Source: Euptelea pleiosperma
Lineage: Eukaryota > Streptophyta > Magnoliopsida > Ranunculales > Eupteleaceae
Assembly (NCBI GenBank): GCA_035048495.1
Contig: CM068540.1
Coordinates: 12,012,829 to 12,076,828, forward strand
Direction of reading: 5' to 3'
DNA length: 64,000 nucleotides
Both the position numbers and the translations under genes were made by a program. Of this stretch, positions 1 through 12,387 are shown piece by piece. How positions within the stretch are numbered: the stretch's first letter is position 1; each line of letters begins with the position of its first letter. Under the pieces are notes generated by a model that saw only the letters and a list, made by a program, of their open reading frames with translations, was not told the DNA's origin and did no database searches.

Positions 1-177
1 CCATTACTATTGTTTCAACACATTTGAAGTGTTGGAACAAGATTCGGTACAGTCAAAACAATTTAGCTCCATCCGTGCGTCAACGTCTCAAATTGGACTC
101 AGTTTGTGTGTTACATTCCGAAGCCTATAACTTGTGACTTTTTCGCAACCGGACCTCGTAATTAGACTCGAATTCTT
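1..177. repeat. Representative satellite monomer (subfamily 1)
   Basis: This is the reference unit used for positions here. Residues 10-40 form an inverted repeat, 41-60 hold the variable ggtacag/gtgacag region, 61-120 hold the gcgtcaacg and ttgtgtgttacattcc segments, and 121-177 hold acttgtgac, tttttcgcaacc, the acctcgtaatt block and GAATTC. The unit starts arbitrarily at ccattactattg because the window begins there. 177 is divisible by 3, so a reading frame re-enters the same frame in each following copy; this is why short spurious ORFs of similar sequence recur along the array. Confidence 0.95.
10..40. other. Hairpin-forming inverted repeat in the satellite monomer
   Basis: The left arm ttgtttcaacac (10-21) and right arm gtgttggaacaa (29-40) are complementary over 12 positions, with one T/G mismatch (15 with 35) that would be a G-U wobble in RNA, and a 7-nt loop atttgaa. 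The dyad recurs in essentially every subfamily 1 monomer. Type B2 monomers after 45 kb keep most of it: the change at position 38 turns a G-C pair into G-T, but the loop-closing pair is lost. Dyad symmetry is known in several centromeric satellites; any function here is inference. Confidence 0.75.
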
Positions 178-3100
178 CCATTACTATTGTTTCAACACAT
201 TTGAAGTGTTGGAACAAGATTCGGTACAGTCAAAACAATTTAGCTCCATCCGTGCGTCAACGTCTCAAATTGGACTCAGTTTGTGTGTTACATTCCGAAG
301 CCTATAACTTGTGACTTTTTCGCAACCGGACCTCGTAATTAGACTCGAATTCTTCCATTACTATTGTTTCAACACATTTGAAGTGTTGGAACAAGATTCG
401 GTACAGTCAAAACAATTTAGCTCCATCCATGCGTCAACGTCTCAAATTGGACTCAGTTTGTGTGTTACATTCCGAAGCCTATAACTTGTGACTTTTTCGC
501 AACCGGACCTCGTAATTAGACTCGAATTCTTCCATTACTATTGTTTCAACACATTTGAAGTGTTGGAACAAGATTCGGTACAGTCAAAACAATTTAGCTC
601 CATCCGTGCGTCAACGTCTCAAATTGGACTCAGTTTGTGTGTTACATTCCGAAGCCTATAACTTTTGACTTTTTCGCAACCGGACCTCGTAATTAGACTC
701 GAATTCTTCCATTACTATTGTTTCAACACATTTGAAGTGTTGGAACAAGATTCGGTACAGTCGAAACAATTTAGCTCCATCCGTGCGTCAACGTCTCAAA
801 TTGGACTCAGTTTGTGTGTTACATTCCGAAGCCTATAACTTATGACTTTTTCGCAACCGGACCTCGTAATTAGACTCGAATTCTTCCATTACTATTGTTT
901 CAACACATTTGAAGTGTTGGAACAAGATTCGGTACAGTCAAAACAATTTAGCTCCATCCGTGCGTCAACGTCTCAAATTGGACTCAGTTTGTGTGTTACA
1001 TTCCGAAGCCTATAACTTGTGACTTTTTCGCAACCGGACCTCGTAATTAGACTCGAATTCTTCCATTACTATTGTTTCAACACATTTGAAGTGTTGGAAC
1101 AAGATTCGGTACAGTCAAAACAATTTAGCTCCATCCGTGCGTCAACGTCTCAAATTGGACTCAGTTTGTGTGTTACATTCCGAAGCCTATAACTTGTGAC
1201 TTTTTCGCAACCGGACCTCGTAATTAGACTCGAATTCTTCCATTACTATTGTTTCAACACATTTGAAGTGTTGGAACAAGATTCGGTACAGTCAAAACAA
1301 TTTAGCTCCATCCGTGCGTCAACGTCTCAAATTGGACTCAGTTTGTGTGTTACATTCCGAAGCCTATAACTTTTGACTTTTTCGCAACCGGACCTCGTAA
1401 TTAGACTCGAATTCTTCCATTACTATTGTTTCAACACATTTGAAGTGTTGGAACAAGATTCGGTACAGTCAAAACAATTTAGCTCCATCCGTGCGTCAAC
1501 GTCTCAAATTGGACTCAGTTTGTGTGTTACATTCCGAAGCCTATAACTTATGACTTTTTCGCAACCGGACCTCGTAATTAGACTCGAATTCTTCCATTAC
1601 TATTGTTTCAACACATTTGAAGTGTTGGAACAAGATTCGGTACAGTCAAAACAATTTAGCTCCATCCATGCGTCAACGTCTCAAATTGGACTCAGTTTGT
1701 GTGTTACATTCCGAAGCCTATAACTTGTGACTTTTTCGCAACCGGACCTCGTAATTAGACTCGAATTCTTCCATTACTATTGTTTCAACACATTTGAAGT
1801 GTTGGAACAAGATTCGGTACAGTCAAAACAATTTAGCTCCATCCGTGCGTCAACGTCTCAAATTGGACTCAGTTTGTGTGTTACATTCCGAAGCCTATAA
1901 CTTGTGACTTTTTCGCAACCGGACCTCGTAATTAGACTCGAATTCTTCCATTACTATTGTTTCAACACATTTGAAGTGTTGGAACAAGATTCGGTACAGT
2001 CAAAACAATTTAGCTCCATCCGTGCGTCAACGTCTCAAATTGGACTCAGTTTGTGTGTTACATTCCGAAGCCTATAACTTGTGACTTTTTCGCAACCGGA
2101 CCTCGTAATTAGACTCGAATTCTTCCATTACTATTGTTTCAACACATTTGAAGTGTTGGAACAAGATTCGGTACAGTCAAAACAATTTAGCTCCATCCGT
2201 GCGTCAACGTCTCAAATTGGACTCAGTTTGTGTGTTACATTCCGAAGCCTATAACTTGTGACTTTTTCGCAACCGGACCTCGTAATTAGACTCGAATTCT
2301 TCCATTACTATTGTTTCAACACATTTGAAGTGTTGGAACAAGATTCGGTACAGTCAAAACAATTTAGCTCCATCCGTGCGTCAACGTCTCAAATTGGACT
2401 CAGTTTGTGTGTTACATTCCGAAGCCTATAACTTGTGACTTTTTCGCAACCGGACCTCGTAATTAGACTCGAATTCTTCCATTACTATTGTTTCAACACA
2501 TTTGAAGTGTTGGAACAAGATTCGGTACAGTCAAAACAATTTAGCTCCATCCGTGCGTCAACGTCTCAAATTGGACTCAGTTTGTGTGTTACATTCCGAA
2601 GCCTATAACTTGTGACTTTTTCGCAACCGGACCTCGTAATTAGACTCGAATTCTTCCATTACTATTGTTTCAACACATTTGAAGTGTTGGAACAAGATTC
2701 GGTACAGTCAAAACAATTTAGCTCCATCCATGCGTCAACGTCTCAAATTGGACTCAGTTTGTGTGTTACATTCCGAAGCCTATAACTTGTGACTTTTTCG
2801 CAACCGGACCTCGTAATTAGACTCGAATTCTTCCATTACTATTGTTTCAACACATTTGAAGTGTTGGAACAAGATTCGGTACAGTCAAAACAATTTAGCT
2901 CCATCCGTGCGTCAACGTCTCAAATTGGACTCAGTTTGTGTGTTACATTCCGAAGCCTATAACTTGTGACTTTTTCGCAACCGGACCTCGTAATTAGACT
3001 CGAATTCTTCCATTACTATTGTTTCAACACATTTGAAGTGTTGGAACAAGATTCGGTACAGTCAAAACAATTTAGCTCCATCCGTGCGTCAACGTCTCAA

Positions 3101-4777
3101 ATTGGACTCAGTTTGTGTGTTACATTCCGAAGCCTATAACTTGTGACTTTTTCGCAACCGGACCTCGTAATTAGACTCGAATTCTTCCATTACTATTGTT
3201 TCAACACATTTGAAGTGTTGGAACAAGATTCGGTACAGTCAAAACAATTTAGCTCCATCCGTGCGTCAACGTCTCAAATTGGACTCAGTTTGTGTGTTAC
3301 ATTCCGAAGCCTATAACTTGTGACTTTTTCGCAACCGGACCTCGTAATTAGACTCGAATTCTTCCATTACTATTGTTTCAACACATTTGAAGTGTTGGAA
3401 CAAGATTCGGTACAGTCAAAACAATTTAGCTCCATCCGTGCGTCAACGTCTCAAATTGGACTCAGTTTGTGTGTTACATTCCGAAGCCTATAACTTGTGA
3501 CTTTTTCGCAACCGGACCTCGTAATTAGACTCGAATTCTTCCATTACTATTGTTTCAACACATTTGAAGTGTTGGAACAAGATTCGGTACAGTCAAAACA
3601 ATTTAGCTCCATCCGTGCGTCAACGTCTCAAATTGGACTCAGTTTGTGTGTTACATTCCGAAGCCTATAACTTTTGACTTTTTCGCAACCGGACCTCGTA
3701 ATTAGACTCGAATTCTTCCATTACTATTGTTTCAACACATTTGAAGTGTTGGAACAAGATTCGGTACAGTCAAAACAATTTAGCTCCATCCATGCGTCAA
3801 CGTCTCAAATTGGACTCAGTTTGTGTGTTACATTCCGAAGCCTATAACTTATGACTTTTTCGCAACCGGACCTCGTAATTAGACTCGAATTCTTCCATTA
3901 CTATTGTTTCAACACATTTGAAGTGTTGGAACAAGATTCGTGACAGTCGAAACAAGTTAGCTCCATCCGTGCGTCAACGTCTCAAATTGGGCTCAGTTTT
4001 GTGTTACATTCCGAAGCCTATAACTTGTGACTTTTTCGCAACCGGACCTCGTAATTAGACTCGAATTCTTCCATTACTATTGTTTCAACACATTTGAAGT
4101 GTTGGAACAAGATTCGGTACAGTCAAAACAATTTAGCTCCATCCGTGCGTCAACGTCTCAAATTGGACTCAGTTTGTGTGTTACATTCCGAAGCCTATAA
4201 CTTGTGACTTTTTCGCAACCGGACCTCGTAATTAGACTCGAATTCTTCCATTACTATTGTTTCAACACATTTGAAGTGTTGGAACAAGATTCGGTACAGT
4301 CAAACAATTTAGCTCCATCCGTGCGTCAACGTCTCAAATTGGACTCAGTTTGTGTGTTACATTCCGAAGCCTATAACTTGTGACTTTTTCGCAACCGGAC
4401 CTCGTAATTAGACTCGAATTCTTCCATTACTATTGTTTCAACACATTTGAAGTGTTGGAACAAGATTCGGTACAGTCAAAACAATTTAGCTCCATCCGTG
4501 CGTCAACGTCTCAAATTGGACTCAGTTTGTGTGTTACATTCCGAAGCCTATAACTTGTGACTTTTTCGCAACCGGACCTCGTAATTAGACTCGAATTCTT
4601 CCATTACTATTGTTTCAACACATTTGAAGTGTTGGAACAAGATTCGTGACAGTCGAAACAAGTTAGCTCCATCCGTGCGTCAACGTCTCAAATTGGACTC
4701 AGTTTGTGTGTTACATTCCGAAGCCTATAACTTATGACTTTTTCGCAACCGGACCTCGTAATTAGACTCGAATTCTT

Positions 4778-6193
4778 CCATTACTATTGTTTCAACACAT
4801 TTGAAGTGTTGGAACAAGATTCGGTACAGTCAAAACAATTTAGCTCCATCCGTGCGTCAACGTCTCAAATTGGACTCAGTTTGTGTGTTACATTCCGAAG
4901 CCTATAACTTGTGACTTTTTCGCAACCGGACCTCGTAATTAGACTCGAATTCTTCCATTACTATTGTTTCAACACATTTGAAGTGTTGGAACAAGATTCG
5001 GTACAGTCAAAACAATTTAGCTCCATCCGTGCGTCAACGTCTCAAATTGGACTCAGTTTGTGTGTTACATTCCGAAGCCTATAACTTGTGACTTTTTCGC
5101 AACCGGACCTCGTAATTAGACTCGAATTCTTCCATTACTATTGTTTCAACACATTTGAAGTGTTGGAACAAGATTCGGTACAGTCAAAACAATTTAGCTC
5201 CATCCGTGCGTCAACGTCTCAAATTGGACTCAGTTTGTGTGTTACATTCCGAAGCCTATAACTTGTGACTTTTTCGCAACCGGACCTCGTAATTAGACTC
5301 GAATTCTTCCATTACTATTGTTTCAACACATTTGAAGTGTTGGAACAAGATTCGGTACAGTCAAAACAATTTAGCTCCATCCGTGCGTCAACGTCTCAAA
5401 TTGGACTCAGTTTGTGTGTTACATTCCGAAGCCTATAACTTGTGACTTTTTCGCAACCGGACCTCGTAATTAGACTCGAATTCTTCCATTACTATTGTTT
5501 CAACACATTTGAAGTGTTGGAACAAGATTCGGTACAGTCAAAACAATTTAGCTCCATCCGTGCGTCAACGTCTCAAATTGGACTCAGTTTGTGTGTTACA
5601 TTCCGAAGCCTATAACTTGTGACTTTTTCGCAACCGGACCTCGTAATTAGACTCGAATTCTTCCATTACTATTGTTTCAACACATTTGAAGTGTTGGAAC
5701 AAGATTCGGTACAGTCAAAACAATTTAGCTCCATCCGTGCGTCAACGTCTCAAATTGGACTCAGTTTGTGTGTTACATTCCGAAGCCTATAACTTGTGAC
5801 TTTTTCGCAACCGGACCTCGTAATTAGACTCGAATTCTTCCATTACTATTGTTTCAACACATTTGAAGTGTTGGAACAAGATTCGGTACAGTCAAAACAA
5901 TTTAGCTCCATCCGTGCGTCAACGTCTCAAATTGGACTCAGTTTGTGTGTTACATTCCGAAGCCTATAACTTGTGACTTTTTCGCAACCGGACCTCGTAA
6001 TTAGACTCGAATTCTTCCATTACTATTGTTTCAACACATTTGAAGTGTTGGAACAAGATTCGGTACAGTCAAAACAATTTAGCTCCATCCGTGCGTCAAC
6101 GTCTCAAATTGGACTCAGTTTGTGTGTTACATTCCGAAGCCTATAACTTGTGACTTTTTCGCAACCGGACCTCGTAATTAGACTCGAATTCTT
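4778..6193. repeat. Run of eight apparently identical satellite monomers
   Basis: Eight consecutive 177-bp units (starting 4778, 4955, 5132, 5309, 5486, 5663, 5840 and 6017) look identical by eye. All have the ggtacag, aaaacaattt, ccgtgcg, cagtttgtg and acttgtgac states. They point to recent local amplification, or to assembly of one high-coverage unit. The following monomer (6194) switches to tcgaaac, cagtatgtg and acttatgac. Confidence 0.75.
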
Positions 6194-7963
6194 CCATTAC
6201 TATTGTTTCAACACATTTGAAGTGTTGGAACAAGATTCGGTACAGTCGAAACAATTTAGCTCCATCCGTGCGTCAACGTCTCAAATTGGACTCAGTATGT
6301 GTGTTACATTCCGAAGCCTATAACTTATGACTTTTTCGCAACCGGACCTCGTAATTAGACTCGAATTCTTCAATTACTATTGTTTCAACACATTTGAAGT
6401 GTTGGAACAAGATTCGGTACAGTCAAAACAATTTAGCTCCATCCGTGCGTCAACGTCTCAAATTGGACTCAGTTTGTGTGTTACATTCCGAAGCCTATAA
6501 CTTGTGACTTTTTCGCAACCGGACCTCGTAATTAGACTCGAATTCTTCCATTACTATTGTTTCAACACATTTGAAGTGTTGGAACAAGATTCGGTACAGT
6601 CAAAACAATTTAGCTCCATCCGTGCGTCAACGTCTCAAATTGGACTCAGTTTGTGTGTTACATTCCGAAGCCTATAACTTGTGACTTTTTCGCAACCGGA
6701 CCTCGTAATTAGACTCGAATTCTTCCATTACTATTGTTTCAACACATTTGAAGTGTTGGAACAAGATTCGGTACAGTCAAAACAATTTAGCTCCATCCAT
6801 GCGTCAACGTCTCAAATTGGACTCAGTTTGTGTGTTACATTCCGAAGCCTATAACTTGTGACTTTTTCGCAACCGGACCTCGTAATTAGACTCGAATTCT
6901 TCCATTACTATTGTTTCAACACATTTGAAGTGTTGGAACAAGATTCGGTACAGTCAAAACAATTTAGCTCCATCCGTGCGTCAACGTCTCAAATTGGACT
7001 CAGTATGTGTGTTACATTCCGAAGCCTATAACTTATGACTTTTTCGCAACCGGACCTCGTAATTAGACTCGAATTCTTCCATTACTATTGTTTCAACACA
7101 TTTGAAGTGTTGGAACAAGATTCGTGACAGTCGAAACAAGTTAGCTCCATCCGTGCGTCAACGTCTCAAATTGGACTCAGTTTGTGTGTTACATTCCGAA
7201 GCCTATAACTTGTGACTTTTTCGCAACCGGACCTCGTAATTAGACTCGAATTCTTCCATTACTATTGTTTCAACACATTTGAAGTGTTGGAACAAGATTC
7301 GGTACAGTCAAAACAATTTAGCTCCATCCGTGCGTCAACGTCTCAAATTGGACTCAGTTTGTGTGTTACATTCCGAAGCCTATAACTTGTGACTTTTTCG
7401 CAACCGGACCTCGTAATTAGACTCGAATTCTTCCATTACTATTGTTTCAACACATTTGAAGTGTTGGAACAAGATTCGGTACAGTCAAAACAATTTAGCT
7501 CCATCCGTGCGTCAACGTCTCAAATTGGACTCAGTTTGTGTGTTACATTCCGAAGCCTATAACTTGTGACTTTTTCGCAACCGGACCTCGTAATTAGACT
7601 CGAATTCTTCCATTACTATTGTTTCAACACATTTGAAGTGTTGGAACAAGATTCGGTACAGTCAAAACAATTTAGCTCCATCCGTGCGTCAACGTCTCAA
7701 ATTGGACTCAGTTTGTGTGTTACATTCCGAAGCCTATAACTTGTGACTTTTTCGCAACCGGACCTCGTAATTAGACTCGAATTCTTCCATTACTATTGTT
7801 TCAACACATTTGAAGTGTTGGAACAAGATTCGGTACAGTCAAAACAATTTAGCTCCATCCGTGCGTCAACGTCTCAAATTGGACTCAGTTTGTGTGTTAC
7901 ATTCCGAAGCCTATAACTTGTGACTTTTTCGCAACCGGACCTCGTAATTAGACTCGAATTCTT

Positions 7964-10087
7964 CCATTACTATTGTTTCAACACATTTGAAGTGTTGGAA
8001 CAAGATTCGGTACAGTCAAAACAATTTAGCTCCATCCATGCGTCAACGTCTCAAATTGGACTCAGTTTGTGTGTTACATTCCGAAGCCTATAACTTGTGA
8101 CTTTTTCGCAACCGGACCTCGTAATTAGACTCGAATTCTTCCATTACTATTGTTTCAACACATTTGAAGTGTTGGAACAAGATTCGGTACAGTCAAAACA
8201 ATTTAGCTCCATCCATGCGTCAACGTCTCAAATTGGACTCAGTTTGTGTGTTACATTCCGAAGCCTATAACTTGTGACTTTTTCGCAACCGGACCTCGTA
8301 ATTAGACTCGAATTCTTCCATTACTATTGTTTCAACACATTTGAAGTGTTGGAACAAGATTCGGTACAGTCAAAACAATTTAGCTCCATCCGTGCGTCAA
8401 CGTCTCAAATTGGACTCAGTTTGTGTGTTACATTCCGAAGCCTATAACTTGTGACTTTTTCGCAACCGGACCTCGTAATTAGACTCGAATTCTTCCATTA
8501 CTATTGTTTCAACACATTTGAAGTGTTGGAACAAGATTCGGTACAGTCAAAACAATTTAGCTCCATCCGTGCGTCAACGTCTCAAATTGGACTCAGTTTG
8601 TGTGTTACATTCCGAAGCCTATAACTTGTGACTTTTTCGCAACCGGACCTCGTAATTAGACTCGAATTCTTCCATTACTATTGTTTCAACACATTTGAAG
8701 TGTTGGAACAAGATTCGGTACAGTTCAAACAATTTAGCTCCATCCGTGCGTCAACGTCTCAAATTGGACTCAGTTTGTGTGTTATATTCCGAAGCCTATA
8801 ACTTGTGACTTTTTCGCAACCGGACCTCGTAATTAGACTCGAATTCTTCCATTACTATTGTTTCAACACATTTGAAGTGTTGGAACAAGATTCGGTACAG
8901 TCAAAACAATTTAGCTCCATCCATGCGTCAACGTCTCAAATTGGACTCAGTTTGTGTGTTACATTCCGAAGCCTATAACTTTTGACTTTTTCGCAACCGG
9001 ACCTCGTAATTAGACTCGAATTCTTCCATTACTATTGTTTCAACACATTTGAAGTGTTGGAACAAGATTCGTGACAGTCGAAACAAGTTAGCTCCATCCG
9101 TGCGTCAACGTCTCAAATTGGACTCAGTATGTGTGTTACATTCCGAAGCCTATAACTTATGACTTTTTCGCAACCGGACCTCGTAATTTGACTCGAATTC
9201 TTCCATTACTATTGTTTCAACACATTTGAAGTGTTGGAACAAGATTCGTGACAGTCGAAACAATTTAGCTCCATCCGTGCGTCAACGTCTCAAATTGGAC
9301 TCAGTTTGTGTGTTACATTCCGAAGCCTATAACTTGTGACTTTTTCGCAACCGGACCTCGTAATTAGACTCGAATTCTTCCATTACTATTGTTTCAACAC
9401 ATTTGAAGTGTTGGAACAAGATTCGGTACAGTCAAAACAATTTAGCTCCATCCGTGCGTCAACGTCTCAAATTGGACTCAGTTTGTGTGTTACATTCCGA
9501 AGCCTATAACTTGTGACTTTTTCGCAACCGGACCTCGTAATTAGACTCCAATTCTTCCATTACTATTGTTTCAACACATTTGAAGTGTTGGAACAAGATT
9601 CGGTACAGTCAAAACAATTTAGCTCCATCCGTGCGTCAACGTCTCAAATTGGACTCAGTTTGTGTGTTACATTCCGAAGCCTATAACTTGTGACTTTTTC
9701 GCAACCGGACCTCGTAATTAGACTCCAATTCTTCCATTACTATTGTTTCAACACATTTGAAGTGTTGGAACAAGATTCGGTACAGTCAAAACAATTTAGC
9801 TCCATCCATGCGTCAACGTCTCAAATTGGACTCAGTTTGTGTGTTACATTCCGAAGCCTATAACTTGTGACTTTTTCGCAACCGGACCTCGTAATTAGAC
9901 TCGAATTCTTCCATTACTATTGTTTCAACACATTTGAAGTGTTGGAACAAGATTCGGTACAGTCAAAACAATTTAGCTCCATCCATGCGTCAACGTCTCA
10001 AATTGGACTCAGTTTGTGTGTTACATTCCGAAGCCTATAACTTTTGACTTTTTCGCAACCGGACCTCGTAATTAGACTCGAATTCTT
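7964..10087. repeat. Segmental duplication within the array, copy 1 (12 monomers)
   Basis: The order of monomer variants here recurs about 4423 bp downstream (12388-14510), equal to 25 monomers minus 2 bp. The anchor is the monomer at 8672, which carries two rare changes together: cagttcaaac at 8721 and gttatattcc in place of gttacattcc. It is followed by a ccatgcg/acttttgac monomer and then a gtgacag/cagtatg/acttatgac/aatttgactcg monomer. A few variant states differ between copies, so the duplication has since been edited. Confidence 0.65.
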
Positions 10088-12387
10088 CCATTACTATTGT
10101 TTCAACACATTTGAAGTGTTGGAACAAGATTCGGTACAGTCAAAACAATTTAGCTCCATCCGTGCGTCAACGTCTCAAATTGGACTCAGTTTGTGTGTTA
10201 CATTCCGAAGCCTATAACTTGTGACTTTTTCGCAACCGGACCTCGTAATTAGACTCGAATTCTTCCATTACTATTGTTTCAACACATTTGAAGTGTTGGA
10301 ACAAGATTCGGTACAGTCAAACAATTTAGCTCCATCCGTGCGTCAACGTCTCAAATTGGACTCAGTTTGTGTGTTACATTCCGAAGCCTATAACTTGTGA
10401 CTTTTTCGCAACCGGACCTCGTAATTAGACTCGAATTCTTCCATTACTATTGTTTCAACACATTTGAAGTGTTGGAACAAGATTCGGTACAGTCAAAACA
10501 ATTTAGCTCCATCCGTGCGTCAACGTCTCAAATTGGACTCAGTTTGTGTGTTACATTCCGAAGCCTATAACTTGTGACTTTTTCGCAACCGGACCTCGTA
10601 ATTAGACTCGAATTCTTCCATTACTATTGTTTCAACACATTTGAAGTGTTGGAACAAGATTCGTGACAGTCGAAACAAGTTAGCTCCATCCGTGCGTCAA
10701 CGTCTCAAATTGGACTCAGTTTGTGTGTTACATTCCGAAGCCTATAACTTATGACTTTTTCGCAACCGGACCTCGTAATTAGACTCGAATTCTTCCATTA
10801 CTATTGTTTCAACACATTTGAAGTGTTGGAACAAGATTCGGTACAGTCAAAACAATTTAGCTCCATCCGTGCGTCAACGTCTCAAATTGGACTCAGTTTG
10901 TGTGTTACATTCCGAAGCCTATAACTTGTGACTTTTTCGCAACCGGACCTCGTAATTAGACTCGAATTCTTCCATTACTATTGTTTCAACACATTTGAAG
11001 TGTTGGAACAAGATTCGGTACAGTCAAAACAATTTAGCTCCATCCGTGCGTCAACGTCTCAAATTGGACTCAGTTTGTGTGTTACATTCCGAAGCCTATA
11101 ACTTGTGACTTTTTCGCAACCGGACCTCGTAATTAGACTCGAATTCTTCCATTACTATTGTTTCAACACATTTGAAGTGTTGGAACAAGATTCGGTACAG
11201 TCAAAACAATTTAGCTCCATCCATGCGTCAACGTCTCAAATTGGACTCAGTTTGTGTGTTACATTCCGAAGCCTATAACTTTTGACTTTTTCGCAACCGG
11301 ACCTCGTAATTAGACTCGAATTCTTCCATTACTATTGTTTCAACACATTTGAAGTGTTGGAACAAGATTCGTGACAGTCGAAACAAGTTAGCTCCATCCG
11401 TGCGTCAACGTCTCAAATTGGACTCAGTATGTGTGTTACATTCCGAAGCCTATAACTTATGACTTTTTCGCAACCGGACCTCGTAATTAGACTCGAATTC
11501 TTCCATTACTATTGTTTCAACACATTTGAAGTGTTGGAACAAGATTCGTGACAGTCGAAACAAGTTAGCTCCATCCGTGCGTCAACGTCTCAAATTGGAC
11601 TCAGTTTGTGTGTTACATTCCGAAGCCTATAACTTGTGACTTTTTCGCAACCGGACCTCGTAATTAGACTCGAATTCTTCCATTACTATTGTTTCAACAC
11701 ATTTGAAGTGTTGGAACAAGATTCGGTACAGTCAAAACAATTTAGCTCCATCCGTGCGTCAACGTCTCAAATTGGACTCAGTTTGTGTGTTACATTCCGA
11801 AGCCTATAACTTGTGACTTTTTCGCAACCGGACCTCGTAATTAGACTCGAATTCTTCCATTACTATTGTTTCAACACATTTGAAGTGTTGGAACAAGATT
11901 CGGTACAGTCAAAACAATTTAGCTCCATCCGTGCGTCAACGTCTCAAATTGGACTCAGTTTGTGTGTTACATTCCGAAGCCTATAACTTGTGACTTTTTC
12001 GCAACCGGACCTCGTAATTAGACTCGAATTCTTCCATTACTATTGTTTCAACACATTTGAAGTGTTGGAACAAGATTCGGTACAGTCAAAACAATTTAGC
12101 TCCATCCGTGCGTCAACGTCTCAAATTGGACTCAGTTTGTGTGTTACATTCCGAAGCCTATAACTTGTGACTTTTTCGCAACCGGACCTCGTAATTAGAC
12201 TCCAATTCTTCCATTACTATTGTTTCAACACATTTGAAGTGTTGGAACAAGATTCGGTACAGTCAAAACAATTTAGCTCCATCCATGCGTCAACGTCTCA
12301 AATTGGACTCAGTTTGTGTGTTACATTCCGAAGCCTATAACTTGTGACTTTTTCGCAACCGGACCTCGTAATTAGACTCCAATTCTT

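Noticed and set aside
41..60. CENP-B-box-like pattern TTCGnnnnAnnCG at the ttcgtgacagtcg or ttcgggacagtcg site
   Set aside because: The CGGG end is missing (CGAA instead) and a 7 of 9 match is expected by chance somewhere in a 177-bp unit. Plants also lack a clear CENP-B box system.
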